Source: Azophilus sp965221465 (lineage in GTDB: Bacteria; Pseudomonadota; Gammaproteobacteria; Pseudomonadales; Azotimanducaceae). From it: a stretch of 64,000 nucleotides of DNA. The stretch lies in assembly GCA_965221465.1 (NCBI GenBank), contig OZ244892.1:4464001-4528000 (forward strand), given 5' to 3'. The position numbers and the translations under genes were made by a program. Below, piece by piece: positions 7,332 through 16,860 of the stretch (its first letter is position 1; each line of letters begins with the position of its first letter). The notes under the pieces were generated by a model, which ran no database searches, had not been told where the DNA came from, and was given only the letters and a program-made list of their open reading frames with translations.

Positions 7332-10193
7332 ATGACACATTCCGGGATCATTGCAACGAATCACGCGTTGCCGGTGCGTTTCATGGCGCTCTTCTGCGTG
7401 GCCTTGTGTTCGGGTGTTGCGACGAACGCCGCTGACGCCCAAGGGGCGACCGACAGTGCGGCGATCGAAGAGGTCGTTGTGACGGGTAGCCGAATCCAGC
7501 GATCCGGCTTCGAGACGTCGACGCCGGTCACGGTGATTGGCGCGGAGGCTATCGGCGAGTCGGGCCACGTAAACATCAACGACGTACTGCGCCTCGACCC
7601 GTCTATCGGTGTCGGTCTCAGCAGCGCCAACAACAGTCCTGGTGGGCTGCCGAACGCTCAAGCCGGCGCGGGTTTTGTCAATCTGAGAGGGCTTGGCACC
7701 GACCGCAGTCTCGTTCTGGTCGACGGCAGGCGGCGTGTCTCCGGTAGTTTCAACTCATCCGCCGTTGACATTTCCATGATTCCCGCCGGACTGATCGAAC
7801 GCGTCGAGATCATTACCGGTGGCGCTTCTGCCGTATACGGCGCAGATGCGGTGAGCGGCGTCATCAACATGATCATGAAAGACGATATCGACGGGCTCGA
7901 GGTGTCTACGGGATACGGCTTTGGCACGGAAGGCAGCGGCGGAGAGCGCATCCGGTTCGATCTGACCGGAGGTTCCGAGTTTGCCGGTGGTCGCGGTTCG
8001 GCCGTATTTGGTTTCAGCTACAGCAAGGAAAACGAGCTGACAGCGCTGCAGCGGGACTTTTCCTCGCGGCAGTTGACGGTGATAAACAATCCCGACAACA
8101 CGGGTCCGGCCGATGGCATCCCGGATCGAATCCACATCAGCGACGATAGCCTCTGGATTTTTCCGTATACCGGTTCATTCAATATTGGCGGCACCTGGTA
8201 CACCATCGATCCGAACGTCCGACCCGTAAACCGCGGAGGCCCGATATATGGCATTCGCGGTATCGACGCGGAGGGCTTTCGGCCGATCGACTTCAATCGG
8301 TTGCGTACAGAGCATGAACTCATGGCATTCCGGTTCGATATGGATTTCGAACTGAGTGACGCAGTCAACTTTTTCGTTAATGCGGACTTCGGCGAATCCG
8401 AATCTCTGGGAGCGGGTCAGCCGGACAACACGCTGCCGGTTCCGGGAGTTGCACTCAACACGATCCGACGGGAGAACCCGTTGATTCCCGCAGACCTTGC
8501 CGCATTGATGGACGCCAACGACGTCACATCGTTCACTTACAATCAGCCGTATCGGTCCTGGGGCAATCGCTCCCCCATCATGGATCGCCGCAGCCATACG
8601 ATTACCGCCGGCTTGCAGGGCGTATTCGGCAACGACTGGAACTGGGAGGTATATCTGCAGGACGGCCAGTACGAGAACGATTCGACATGGCAGAATTTCA
8701 CGTTGTTCGATCGGGTCGCAGCAGCCATCGACGTGATCGCCGATCCGACGACAGGAGAGCCCGTGTGCCGCAGCGGCGCCGCAGGTTGCGTGCCGTTTTT
8801 TCCACTTGGCCCCGATCGCCCATCGCAAGCGGCGCTCGACTACATCCAGATTCCGGTCTTGCGTTTCCATCGTAACGAGCAGCGCATCGCTTCCGCTTCG
8901 TTGACGGGCAGTTTCGCGGCACTGGCAGCGGGTGATGTCCAGTTCGCGGCAGGGCTGGAATATCGCGAGGAGACTATCGTTACTCGGGACGAAGAAGCTG
9001 CTCAGCAAAACCTGGTGCACCTGTTCCGTGGGGCGCAACCGCAAGACGCCGATCAGTCGGTTTCGGAAGCGTACCTCGAAGTGCTCGTGCCGATCTTTGC
9101 CGACGCAGGTTTCGCGAAGAACCTGGACCTGGAAGCTGCCGTTCGGCTCTCGGATTACGACACGATCGGCAATACCGCAGCAACAAAACTCGGCATCAAC
9201 TGGGCGCCCACGGACGATTTTCGCATTCGCGCGTCCGTGGCGAGCAGTGTTAGGGCACCGAATCTGTCGGAGTTGTTCAATCCCGGCATCACGGCGGGGG
9301 CGTTCCTGACCGGCTCCGACCCGTGCGATGCAATCAATATCAACCTGGGCTCCTCGACGCGACCGGCAAATTGTGCAGCACTCGGGATTCCATCCGGTTG
9401 GGTAGACCCGCGAGTGGGTGCGCGAGAAGTCGTGACCGGTGGCAATCCCGATTTGCGGGAAGAGGAATCGGATTCATTCACGGTTGGTACGGTCATCGCA
9501 CCCACATCGGTCGACAACTTGCAGATCTCGATCGACTACTGGGACATCGAGATCACCGATGCCGTAGGGTCTTTCGGCGTCACCGACATCATCAACAAAT
9601 GCGTCGACTCGGCAACGATCGACAATGCGTTCTGTCCTCAGATCGAGCGTGACCCCGGGCCGGGTTTTTCGCTGAACAGGATCAACGTTGCAACGATCAA
9701 CGTCGGCAAGCTCACGGCGACGGGCGTTGACTTTGCTGCCCGGTACGGCATCGACGCCTGGAACGGCTCGATAGCAATCACCCTGGGCGGAACCTGGCTG
9801 CTCGATCACGAGCAACTCGTGGACATAAACGACCCGACGTCCCTGCTGGTGACCAGGGGCAATCCGGATAACCCGAAGTTGCGCGTGAATCTCAATCTGA
9901 CATACGACCGCGGCCCCCTCAATGTCGGCCTGAATACCCGCTATATCGGATCGGCGAAGATGGATCCGAACGTGAGCGACGAGTTTTTCGACCGCAACGA
10001 GTTTGGCAGCAAGGTTTTCAACGATCTGGTCATCGGTTACGAAGTCGGCGATTCGCTGCGGCTTGCAGCGATCGTCGTCAACCTTGCCGATGTCGAGCCG
10101 CCGCGACGGGGGAACAACATCTACTTGGGTACGCGAGGAAACTACGATAATTTCGGTCGCTTGATCTCACTGAGGGCATCCTACGGTTTCTAG
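7332..10193 (+). CDS. TonB-dependent receptor
   Basis: From the ATG at 7332 this is a 953-residue outer-membrane transporter. I reject the 36-residue upstream extension because the signal peptide (FMALFCVALCSGVATNAADA) begins shortly after this Met. A TonB box-like IEEVVVTGSRIQRS follows, then the plug domain (TPVTVIGAEAIGESG, NLRGLGTDRSLVLVDGRR, ERVEIITGGASAVYGADAVSGVIN) and a large beta-barrel ending in a C-terminal phenylalanine. The VDGRRRVSG and GADAVSGVINMI motifs are typical of receptors that import complex organic substrates rather than siderophores only. It is transcribed away from a LysR gene and followed by a secreted amidohydrolase and a run of catabolic genes. The ligand is unknown. 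Confidence 0.95.
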   Translation: MTHSGIIATNHALPVRFMALFCVALCSGVATNAADAQGATDSAAIEEVVVTGSRIQRSGFETSTPVTVIGAEAIGESGHVNINDVLRLDPSIGVGLSSANNSPGGLPNAQAGAGFVNLRGLGTDRSLVLVDGRRRVSGSFNSSAVDISMIPAGLIERVEIITGGASAVYGADAVSGVINMIMKDDIDGLEVSTGYGFGTEGSGGERIRFDLTGGSEFAGGRGSAVFGFSYSKENELTALQRDFSSRQLTVINNPDNTGPADGIPDRIHISDDSLWIFPYTGSFNIGGTWYTIDPNVRPVNRGGPIYGIRGIDAEGFRPIDFNRLRTEHELMAFRFDMDFELSDAVNFFVNADFGESESLGAGQPDNTLPVPGVALNTIRRENPLIPADLAALMDANDVTSFTYNQPYRSWGNRSPIMDRRSHTITAGLQGVFGNDWNWEVYLQDGQYENDSTWQNFTLFDRVAAAIDVIADPTTGEPVCRSGAAGCVPFFPLGPDRPSQAALDYIQIPVLRFHRNEQRIASASLTGSFAALAAGDVQFAAGLEYREETIVTRDEEAAQQNLVHLFRGAQPQDADQSVSEAYLEVLVPIFADAGFAKNLDLEAAVRLSDYDTIGNTAATKLGINWAPTDDFRIRASVASSVRAPNLSELFNPGITAGAFLTGSDPCDAININLGSSTRPANCAALGIPSGWVDPRVGAREVVTGGNPDLREEESDSFTVGTVIAPTSVDNLQISIDYWDIEITDAVGSFGVTDIINKCVDSATIDNAFCPQIERDPGPGFSLNRINVATINVGKLTATGVDFAARYGIDAWNGSIAITLGGTWLLDHEQLVDINDPTSLLVTRGNPDNPKLRVNLNLTYDRGPLNVGLNTRYIGSAKMDPNVSDEFFDRNEFGSKVFNDLVIGYEVGDSLRLAAIVVNLADVEPPRRGNNIYLGTRGNYDNFGRLISLRASYGF

Positions 10194-10221
10194 AAAGCCA
10201 ATACAGCAAGCCAGCACGGAA

Positions 10222-10251
10222 AGCCGGGACATCTGGGCCCGGCTCTCTTTC
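10222..10251 (+). terminator. Hairpin terminator after the TonB receptor
   Basis: AGCCGGG (10222-10228) pairs with CCCGGCT (10238-10244) around a 9-base loop and is followed by CTCTTTC. This is a plausible but weak intrinsic terminator 29 bases after the receptor stop. Confidence 0.5.
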
Positions 10252-10271
10252 GTTGGCTGTAGAATGTTCGA

Positions 10272-11840
10272 ATGCCACGACGAGATGAACTCAGGGAAAG
10301 CAGGCTCGTGACCCTGCGATTGTTCACTGCATATCTGTTCCTCTTGTTTCCGGTGGCGGTGACTCCGGCGAGCGCACGGGAACAGGGCCCGCAAGAGCCG
10401 CCTTTCCTGCCGACGCATCCGATCGCCATCCACAACGGCTACCTCATCGACGCCACCGGCGCGCCGCCCAGGCTCGGTCATACCGTGATCGTCGCAGGCG
10501 ACGAGATCGTCGCAATCGGTCCGCACGAAGCGGTGGAAATTCCGCAAGGCGCACAAGTGATCGATGCCGAAGGCATGACAATCATGCCGGGGATCATCAA
10601 TTCGAACCAGCACATCCAGCTCAATCCCCTGTATCCGGCGGGCACCGCAGATCTCCCATTGGCGGTACTCAAAACCCGCTGGGAGGAAAGTTTCGCCCGA
10701 ATGCCGCAGCGCGCGTACGTCTATCTCATGCAGGGCGTAACCAGCATGCGCCATACAAGCGGACCGGCGGCCCGATTGCTGCCGCTGGCAAGAAAAATCG
10801 AGTCGGGAGAACTGGCCGGGCCGCGCATCTTTCTGGGCGGCGCACTGTTCATGAGCCCGCAACACTTCGAACACTACGTTTCACGAAACGATACGCCGGA
10901 AGACGCGGTCGACTGGTTGAGAAACGAGTTCGCCTACAACGTGGTCGACGACCTGGAAAAAGACACGGACAAGTTCCTGGGACCGGAATTCAATTTCTGG
11001 AAGCTATACATGTCGGACGAGTTGTACGACGGCAGCAACGACTTCTCCGACGAGCAGCTCGAGTACATCATCGACAAGGCGCACAAGCACGGCAAGATAA
11101 TCGATGTGCACGCAGGAGCGCACAACGAAGGGCTGGCCCGCATGCTCGAATTTGACGTCGATACGCTGGAGCATCCCTTTTACGGTCACAGCCTGATCGA
11201 CCAGGATGTCATCGACGGATACGTCGAGAAAGGCGTCATCGTCGATACGCTGCTGCGGGTCATGGTGGCCGGTGCCGAGCTTGCCGAAGATCCGCACCGA
11301 CTCAACGAGTCCCTCTACATCATGTCGATGGAGCCCGATGAGTATCGCTTGCTGCTGCGGTATCGCGAGAAGATGCTGCTGAACCGGAAAAACCCCGCCG
11401 ATGCGAGCCTGCCGATTTACGAGACCAATCAGGCGCCACAACAGGACGATAACGCTGATCGCACCTTTACGCTAAGGGGTCATTCCTACGACGAGCAGCA
11501 GCGACGACGCCGGACATCCCACGAAAACATGCGGCGCTTCATTCGTGCCGGCGCCAGATTCGCGCTCGGTACGGACACGCCATCGTTTCTGAACTTTCAG
11601 CAGGAAGACCCGAATGCGCGGGAATTCCGTTACATGATTGCAGAAGGGATGGCGCCCATGGACGCGATCGTCGCGGCGACCCGGAACGGTGCTGAAGCGC
11701 TTGGCATGGAAGACAGGCTCGGAACGATCGAGGCAGGCAAACTGGCCGACGTCATCGTCGTTGCCGGCAACCCGCTGGCGGATCCGGACGCGCTGAAACG
11801 AGTCTACGCGGTGATCAAAGGTGGCGTTCGTTACAAGTAA
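10272..11840 (+). CDS. Secreted amidohydrolase family protein
   Basis: The 522-residue protein has a signal peptide (LRLFTAYLFLLFPVAVTPASA) and an amidohydrolase fold. The N-terminal beta-sandwich strands HNGYLIDATGAPP and VIVAGDEIVAIGP are clear, as are the later metal or catalytic positions DVHAGAH, LEHPFYGH and LGTDTPSF, and the closing NGAEALGMEDRLGTIEAGKLADVIVV. The first metal motif, usually HxH after PG-x-ID, reads SNQH, with Asn112 in place of the first His and His114 retained. A GTG at 10308 would give a shorter, cleaner signal peptide and may be the true start. It probably hydrolyses an amide, ester or lactone in the periplasm for the TRAP- or TonB-imported substrates; the substrate is unknown. 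Confidence 0.85.
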   Translation: MPRRDELRESRLVTLRLFTAYLFLLFPVAVTPASAREQGPQEPPFLPTHPIAIHNGYLIDATGAPPRLGHTVIVAGDEIVAIGPHEAVEIPQGAQVIDAEGMTIMPGIINSNQHIQLNPLYPAGTADLPLAVLKTRWEESFARMPQRAYVYLMQGVTSMRHTSGPAARLLPLARKIESGELAGPRIFLGGALFMSPQHFEHYVSRNDTPEDAVDWLRNEFAYNVVDDLEKDTDKFLGPEFNFWKLYMSDELYDGSNDFSDEQLEYIIDKAHKHGKIIDVHAGAHNEGLARMLEFDVDTLEHPFYGHSLIDQDVIDGYVEKGVIVDTLLRVMVAGAELAEDPHRLNESLYIMSMEPDEYRLLLRYREKMLLNRKNPADASLPIYETNQAPQQDDNADRTFTLRGHSYDEQQRRRRTSHENMRRFIRAGARFALGTDTPSFLNFQQEDPNAREFRYMIAEGMAPMDAIVAATRNGAEALGMEDRLGTIEAGKLADVIVVAGNPLADPDALKRVYAVIKGGVRYK

Positions 11841-11902
11841 GACGCTCACTTGTTACCTGTTGTTACCCGTGCGCGTAGACTGACACCGGCAAGGCGACCG
11901 CA

Positions 11903-13360
11903 ATGAGCAAGGATTACACGCGCCTGGCGACGGATCTCGAGGTGTCGAAGGTCATCATCGGTCTCTGGCAAATCGCCGACATGGAACGTGGCGGCCAGGC
12001 GCTGGATCCAGACGAGCTTGCCCGCAGCATGCGCCCCTACGTCGACGCGGGCCTCACGACCTTCGACATGGCGGATCACTACGGTGCTGCAGAGGAGATC
12101 GTCGGCGTGTTCACGTCCACTTGCGACGCGGACGACCGGGTACGGACGCTGACCAAGTGGGTCCCGGACCCCGTCGAGCACTCCGAACAGGCGGCGCGAG
12201 CCGCGGTGGAAAAAGCCCTCGCGCGCCTGCAGACCAATTGCATTGACTTGATGCAGTATCACACCTGGCACTACGCCGACCCACGCTACCTGGACCACCT
12301 GTTCCAATTGCAGGCGATGCAGGAAGAAGGCCTGATCCGACGACTGGCATTGGTCAACTTCGACACGGCGCACGTCAATATCGTGCTCGAATCCGGCATC
12401 GACATCGTTTCCAACCAGGTCTCGTTTTCGTTGCTGGATCTGCGTGCGGCCAATACGATGACCGAGCTGTGCGAGCGAAAAGGCATTGCTATCCTGGCCT
12501 TCGGAACACTCGCCGGCGGGCTCCTGACCGAGAAATGGCTGCACAAACCGGAACCGGGTGAGAACGACGACCTGACCTGGTCGCAGATGAAATACAAACG
12601 ATATGTCGATGTGGCGGGCGGCTGGGACAAGTTCCAGAATCTGCTCAGGGCCGTGAAACGAATGGCAGACAGGCACGGTGTCTCGATGGCCAATGTGGCA
12701 ACCCGTTACATCCTGGATCGGCCGGCCGTCGGCGCCGTCATCATCGGTGCGCGTCTCGGCGAAAGCGAACACATCGAAAACAACCGGGCGTTGTTGCAGT
12801 TCGAGCCCGAAGAGAGTGACTGGGGCGAAATCCGAAGCGCGCTCGCCGAGCTGCATTCCATTCCCGGCGACTGCGGCGACGAGTACCGGAAGCCGCCGTT
12901 CCTCACGGCATCCGGCGACCTGAGTCATCACCTGGAGGCATTGCCGCCGCCGTACCCAACGCGGGTCGGTGCAGACGGTCGCATGCTGGCGCTGAGCGGC
13001 ACCGTCTGGGAAGACATTGCGGGCTATTCCAGGGCGACGCGCAACGACGATCGCATCCTGGTTTCAGGCACGACGGCTACCCACGGTGACCGGGTCATCG
13101 GCGGCAACGACCCGGCCGCGCAGGCGCATTTTGTCATCGACAAGCTCGAGGGAGCGATCCAGTCGCTGGGCGGGCGCCTCGAAGACGTCGTGCGAACGCG
13201 AGTTTTCATTCGCAACCTGGATGACTGGGAAGCTGTGTCGAGGGCACATGGGCAGCGCTTCGGCGATATCCGACCGGCGAACACGTTGGTGCAGGCCGGT
13301 TTGATCGGCGACGACTATCTCGTCGAGATGGAGGCCGAAGCGATCTGCCATCGCCCTTGA
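11903..13360 (+). CDS. Aldo/keto reductase fused to a RidA-like domain
   Basis: Two domains sit in one 485-residue frame. Residues 5-315 are an aldo/keto reductase with the full tetrad: Asp55 and Tyr60 (FDMADHYG), Lys85 (LTKWVP) and His120 (MQYHTW). The NADP-binding end RPAVGAVIIGARLGESEHIENN is present. Residues 345-485 are a YjgF/YER057c/UK114 (RidA-like) domain with DRILVSGTTATHGD and LGGRLEDVVRTRVFIRNL. The arginine used by true RidA for imine hydrolysis (in PARS of the E. coli protein) aligns with Asn here (RPANTLVQ), so enamine deaminase activity is doubtful. No stop or frameshift separates the domains. An AKR that makes or handles a reactive imine or keto product next to a ring-stripping flavoprotein would explain the fusion, but that is inference. 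Confidence 0.9.
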   Translation: MSKDYTRLATDLEVSKVIIGLWQIADMERGGQALDPDELARSMRPYVDAGLTTFDMADHYGAAEEIVGVFTSTCDADDRVRTLTKWVPDPVEHSEQAARAAVEKALARLQTNCIDLMQYHTWHYADPRYLDHLFQLQAMQEEGLIRRLALVNFDTAHVNIVLESGIDIVSNQVSFSLLDLRAANTMTELCERKGIAILAFGTLAGGLLTEKWLHKPEPGENDDLTWSQMKYKRYVDVAGGWDKFQNLLRAVKRMADRHGVSMANVATRYILDRPAVGAVIIGARLGESEHIENNRALLQFEPEESDWGEIRSALAELHSIPGDCGDEYRKPPFLTASGDLSHHLEALPPPYPTRVGADGRMLALSGTVWEDIAGYSRATRNDDRILVSGTTATHGDRVIGGNDPAAQAHFVIDKLEGAIQSLGGRLEDVVRTRVFIRNLDDWEAVSRAHGQRFGDIRPANTLVQAGLIGDDYLVEMEAEAICHRP

Positions 13361-13620
13361 TTTCCGGTAGACGCAAGCGATGCGGGACGGGTTGCCGATC
13401 AGCTCTTGCGCCATGACCTCGCAGGCATCGGATTCCTCCGAGAGACGCATTCAGGATCACAGCTTCCACCCGTTCGCAATTCGCAATAACTGGTGTAGGT
13501 TGGGTGCGGCAACCTGGCTGCGAATCCACCGCATTGTTGTCGCCGTTGGCAAAGGGCATGCAGAACGCGATTGCAGAGGGCGAGAGTCGCTTTTGAGTCG
13601 GAGAGGCTTGGAAAGAAGTG

Positions 13621-14502
13621 ATGTTCGATAACTACAAAAGCAAAACGGTGCGTGTCAATGGTGTCGACATCCACTGCCGTGTCGGCGGCGACGGACCTGC
13701 TCTGTTGTTGTTGCACGGTCACCCGCAGACCCACGTCATCTGGCACCGGGTGGCCGATCGCCTGGCGCAGGCGTACACCGTCGTCGCGGCGGACTTGCGA
13801 GGCTATGGCGACAGCGACAAGCCGCCGGCATCCGAAGCGTCGATGGCATACTCGAAACGGGAGATGGCCAGGGATCAAATCGAGTTGATGCGCCACTTCG
13901 GTTTCGAAGGATTCCGTGTGCTCGCACACGACAGGGGCGCCCGCGTCGCACACCGGCTAGCACTCGACCACCCGGACAGCGTAGAACGAATGATCCTGCT
14001 CGATATCGCACCGACCCTGTCCATGTACGAGCAGACCAACCAGGAATTCGCGAGGGCCTATTGGCACTGGTTTTTCCTGATCCGCCCGGCGCCGTTGCCG
14101 GAGACCCTGATCGAATCCGATCCCGAAGGCTATCTCCGTGCCGTCATCGGTACCCGCAGTGCGGGGATGCAGCCATTCACCGAAGAGGCATTCAGCGACT
14201 ATCTTCGTTGCCTGGAACTACCGGGCGCAGCCACCGGCATTTGCGAAGACTACCGTGCCAGCGCCGCCGTCGACCTGGAGCACGACCGGGAAGATATCGA
14301 GAGGGGCAACCGAGTGAGCTGTCCGCTGCTTGTGTTGTGGGGCGAGGATGGAATCGTCGGGCGTTGTTTTTCGGTGTTGGACGAATGGAAAAACGTCGCC
14401 TCTGACGTTAGTGGCTGCGCATTGCCGTCGGGCCACTACATTCCTGAAGAGGTTCCGGATACCTTGCTGGAACACACATTGAGGTTCATGAAAACGCAAT
14501 AA
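13621..14502 (+). CDS. Alpha/beta hydrolase, haloacetate dehalogenase-like
   Basis: This 293-residue hydrolase carries the whole active-site set known from fluoroacetate/haloacetate dehalogenases. There is an aspartate nucleophile in LAHDRGARVAHRLALDHP (Asp104 with Arg105 and Arg108), a His-Trp pair in YWHWFFL (149-150), a Tyr in CEDYRASA (211), and a catalytic His in PSGHYIPEE (272). The HGHPQTH loop forms the oxyanion hole. In the characterised enzymes the His, Trp and Tyr form the halide pocket. The family converts 2-haloacids to hydroxyacids in the cytoplasm, but many relatives are epoxide hydrolases or esterases. An adjacent in-frame GTG at 13618 is an alternative start; GGAAAG precedes both. 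A reductive-dehalogenase-like gene 5 kb downstream makes dehalogenation worth testing. Confidence 0.85.
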   Translation: MFDNYKSKTVRVNGVDIHCRVGGDGPALLLLHGHPQTHVIWHRVADRLAQAYTVVAADLRGYGDSDKPPASEASMAYSKREMARDQIELMRHFGFEGFRVLAHDRGARVAHRLALDHPDSVERMILLDIAPTLSMYEQTNQEFARAYWHWFFLIRPAPLPETLIESDPEGYLRAVIGTRSAGMQPFTEEAFSDYLRCLELPGAATGICEDYRASAAVDLEHDREDIERGNRVSCPLLVLWGEDGIVGRCFSVLDEWKNVASDVSGCALPSGHYIPEEVPDTLLEHTLRFMKTQ

Positions 14503-14658
14503 TCGAACGCGCACTCTCTTGTTCATCGAACCTTCAGCGGAAGCATTAGTAGCGACATCGCTTCGGCCTGGCCCGAGGCATCGAGCAGCGTTCGCGTTAG
14601 ACTGGCTCGCCGGGTTGATTGACGCGTCTGCCGACTACCGCTGTTCGAGGATTCCGCC

Positions 14659-16695
14659 ATGTCGAACGATCCCCTGTTGAGCCCGTTCAAGCTTAAGCAC
14701 CTGACCCTGCGCAATCGGGTCATGATCACCGCCCACGAGCCCTCCTATGCGGAGGACGGCATGCCCAAGGACCGGTATCGAGCCTATACGGTAGAGCGGG
14801 CGAAGGCCGGGGTTGCGCTGACGATGACGGCGGGCTCGGCATCGGTGGCGCGCGACAGCCCACCGGTCTTCAACAACGTGCTTGCCTGGAAGGACGAGGT
14901 GGTCGGCTGGATGAAGCGGATTGCCGACGAATGCCACGAACACGGCGCCGCGGTCATGATCCAGCTTACCCATCTCGGCCGCCGCACCCGCTGGGACAAG
15001 GCGGACTGGCTGCCGGTGGTTTCCGCCGGACATGCGCGGGAAGCCGCTCACAGGGCGTTTCCGAAAAAGGCGGAAGACTGGGACATCGAACGCATCGTCA
15101 GGGATTACGCCGATGCGGCCGAGAGGATGAAAGCGGCCGGCCTCGACGGTATCGAACTGCAGGCCTACGGCCACCTGATGGACCAGTTCTGGTCGCCATT
15201 GACCAACACGCTCGAAGGGCCCTACGGCGGCGAACTGTACAACCGGGTTCGCATCACGCTCGATGCCTTGGCGGAGATACGCGGGCGCGTGGGGCCCGAC
15301 TTCATCGTCGGCGTGAGATACACCGCGGACGAGCGATTGCGCGGCGGCCTGACGGAAGAGGACGGGCTCGAGATTTCGCGAATCCTCGAGGACAGCGGCA
15401 TGGTGGACTTCCTCAACGTGGTCCGGGGACACATCGACACGGATGCGGGCCTGACCGATGTCATTCCGGTGCAGGGCATGCGCAGTGCGCCGCACCTCGA
15501 CTTTGCCGCCAAGGTGCGTGCCCTGACCGGCATTCCGGTCTTTCACGCTGCCAGGATTGCGGATGTGGCCACGGCGCGTCATGCGATCGCCGCCGGCAAG
15601 CTCGACATGGTCGGCATGACGCGGGCTCATCTGGCCGACCCGCATCTGGTGCGCAAGATCGTCGAGGGGGGCGAAGATCGCATTCGCCCCTGTGTCGGCG
15701 CCAACTACTGCCTCGATCGCATCTATCAGGGCGGTTCGGCGTACTGCATTCACAATCCGGCAACGGGCCGGGAACTGACGATTCCGCATCGGATTCCGCC
15801 GGCCGATGTCCCGCGACGTTTGCTGATCGTCGGCGCCGGTCCTGCCGGCCTGGAGGCGGCCCGGGTCGCCGCCGAGCGTGGACATGACGTCACCGTTGAC
15901 GAGGCCGCAAGCGATCCGGGCGGGCAGGTGCGGCTGGCGGCGCGTTCCGAGCGCCGGCGGGAAATGCTGTCGATCGTCGAGTGGCGATACGAGGAATGCG
16001 TTCGCATGGGCGTTGCTTTCCGGTTCGGCAGCATCGCCGATGCAAACACAGTCCTTGGCGAAAACGCCGACATCGTCATCGTCGCCACGGGAGGCTTGCC
16101 GCACACGGACGTTCTCGATGAAGGCAACGAGATGGTGGTCTCGGCCTGGGACATCCTGTCCGGGGACGTTTCGCCCGGCAGCGATGTGCTCGTCTACGAC
16201 GATGCCGGCGATCATGCCGGATTGCAGGCCGCCGAAGTGATTGCCGATACCGGGGCGAAAGTCGAGATCATGACCCCGGACCGCTCCTTTGCCCCCGAGG
16301 TCATGGCCATGAACCTGGTTCCCTACATGCGCAGCCTGCAGCAGCGCGACGTCACCTTCACGGTCACCTGGCGCCTGACGAGCGTCCGTCGATCGGGCAA
16401 CCTGTTGCGGGCCGTTGCCGGCAGCGACTATGGCGACGCCAGGCGGGAACGGCAGGTCGATCAGGTTGTCGTGAATCACGGGACGTTGCCGCTGGACGAG
16501 CTCTACTTCGAACTCGAGCCGCATTCCGTGAACCTGGGCGAAATCGACCACAAAGACCTCGTCAGCGGCCGTCCTCAGACCATCTGTTCGAATCCGGAGG
16601 GAGCATTCCGGCTCTTTCGCATTGGCGACGCTGTCGCTTCCCGCAACACGCACGCCGCGATTTACGACGCGCTGAGGTTGGTGAAGGATCTGTGA
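14659..16695 (+). CDS. NADH:flavin oxidoreductase / N-demethylase-like two-domain flavoprotein
   Basis: The 678-residue protein has an Old Yellow Enzyme TIM barrel (about 5-340) followed by an FAD/NAD(P)-binding domain starting at LLIVGAGPAGLEAARVAAERG (about 388). This is the architecture of 2,4-dienoyl-CoA reductase, trimethylamine dehydrogenase and proline-betaine demethylases. The barrel reads ELQAYGHLMDQFWSP instead of the HxAHGYLLDQF seen in dienoyl-CoA reductases, which favours the amine or betaine demethylase branch. The Fe-S region is PCVGANYCLDRIYQGGSAYCIHNP: cysteines 345, 351 and 363 are present, but the fourth expected position (348) is Ala. A GAGGA Shine-Dalgarno precedes the start. 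It precedes a TRAP importer by 165 bases, suggesting that its substrate is imported. N-methylproline-like compounds are candidates. Confidence 0.88.
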   Translation: MSNDPLLSPFKLKHLTLRNRVMITAHEPSYAEDGMPKDRYRAYTVERAKAGVALTMTAGSASVARDSPPVFNNVLAWKDEVVGWMKRIADECHEHGAAVMIQLTHLGRRTRWDKADWLPVVSAGHAREAAHRAFPKKAEDWDIERIVRDYADAAERMKAAGLDGIELQAYGHLMDQFWSPLTNTLEGPYGGELYNRVRITLDALAEIRGRVGPDFIVGVRYTADERLRGGLTEEDGLEISRILEDSGMVDFLNVVRGHIDTDAGLTDVIPVQGMRSAPHLDFAAKVRALTGIPVFHAARIADVATARHAIAAGKLDMVGMTRAHLADPHLVRKIVEGGEDRIRPCVGANYCLDRIYQGGSAYCIHNPATGRELTIPHRIPPADVPRRLLIVGAGPAGLEAARVAAERGHDVTVDEAASDPGGQVRLAARSERRREMLSIVEWRYEECVRMGVAFRFGSIADANTVLGENADIVIVATGGLPHTDVLDEGNEMVVSAWDILSGDVSPGSDVLVYDDAGDHAGLQAAEVIADTGAKVEIMTPDRSFAPEVMAMNLVPYMRSLQQRDVTFTVTWRLTSVRRSGNLLRAVAGSDYGDARRERQVDQVVVNHGTLPLDELYFELEPHSVNLGEIDHKDLVSGRPQTICSNPEGAFRLFRIGDAVASRNTHAAIYDALRLVKDL

Positions 16696-16860
16696 GGCTC
16701 CATCGAGTGGGAATCGGGCGAGGCTGGCGGCGCATTGAAGCCCTGACCGGCCGCTCGAAGAACAATCCTTGCCCGTAGTGGGTTAAATTGCGGCCCGGAC
16801 TGTCGAGATGGTTGCAGAGTACGTTCCCGATATGGGTTGCCCTGAAGCCGGAGGCCTGGT

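Noticed and set aside
14635..16653. Long open frame (672 codons) on the minus strand opposite the flavoprotein gene
   Set aside because: It mirrors codon positions of the clearly real plus-strand protein, has Arg/Gly/His-rich composition and no family motif. Long antisense frames are expected in GC-rich genes. The same holds for 18224-20200 minus, 25427-27166 minus, 885-2516 plus and 59808-61334 minus.
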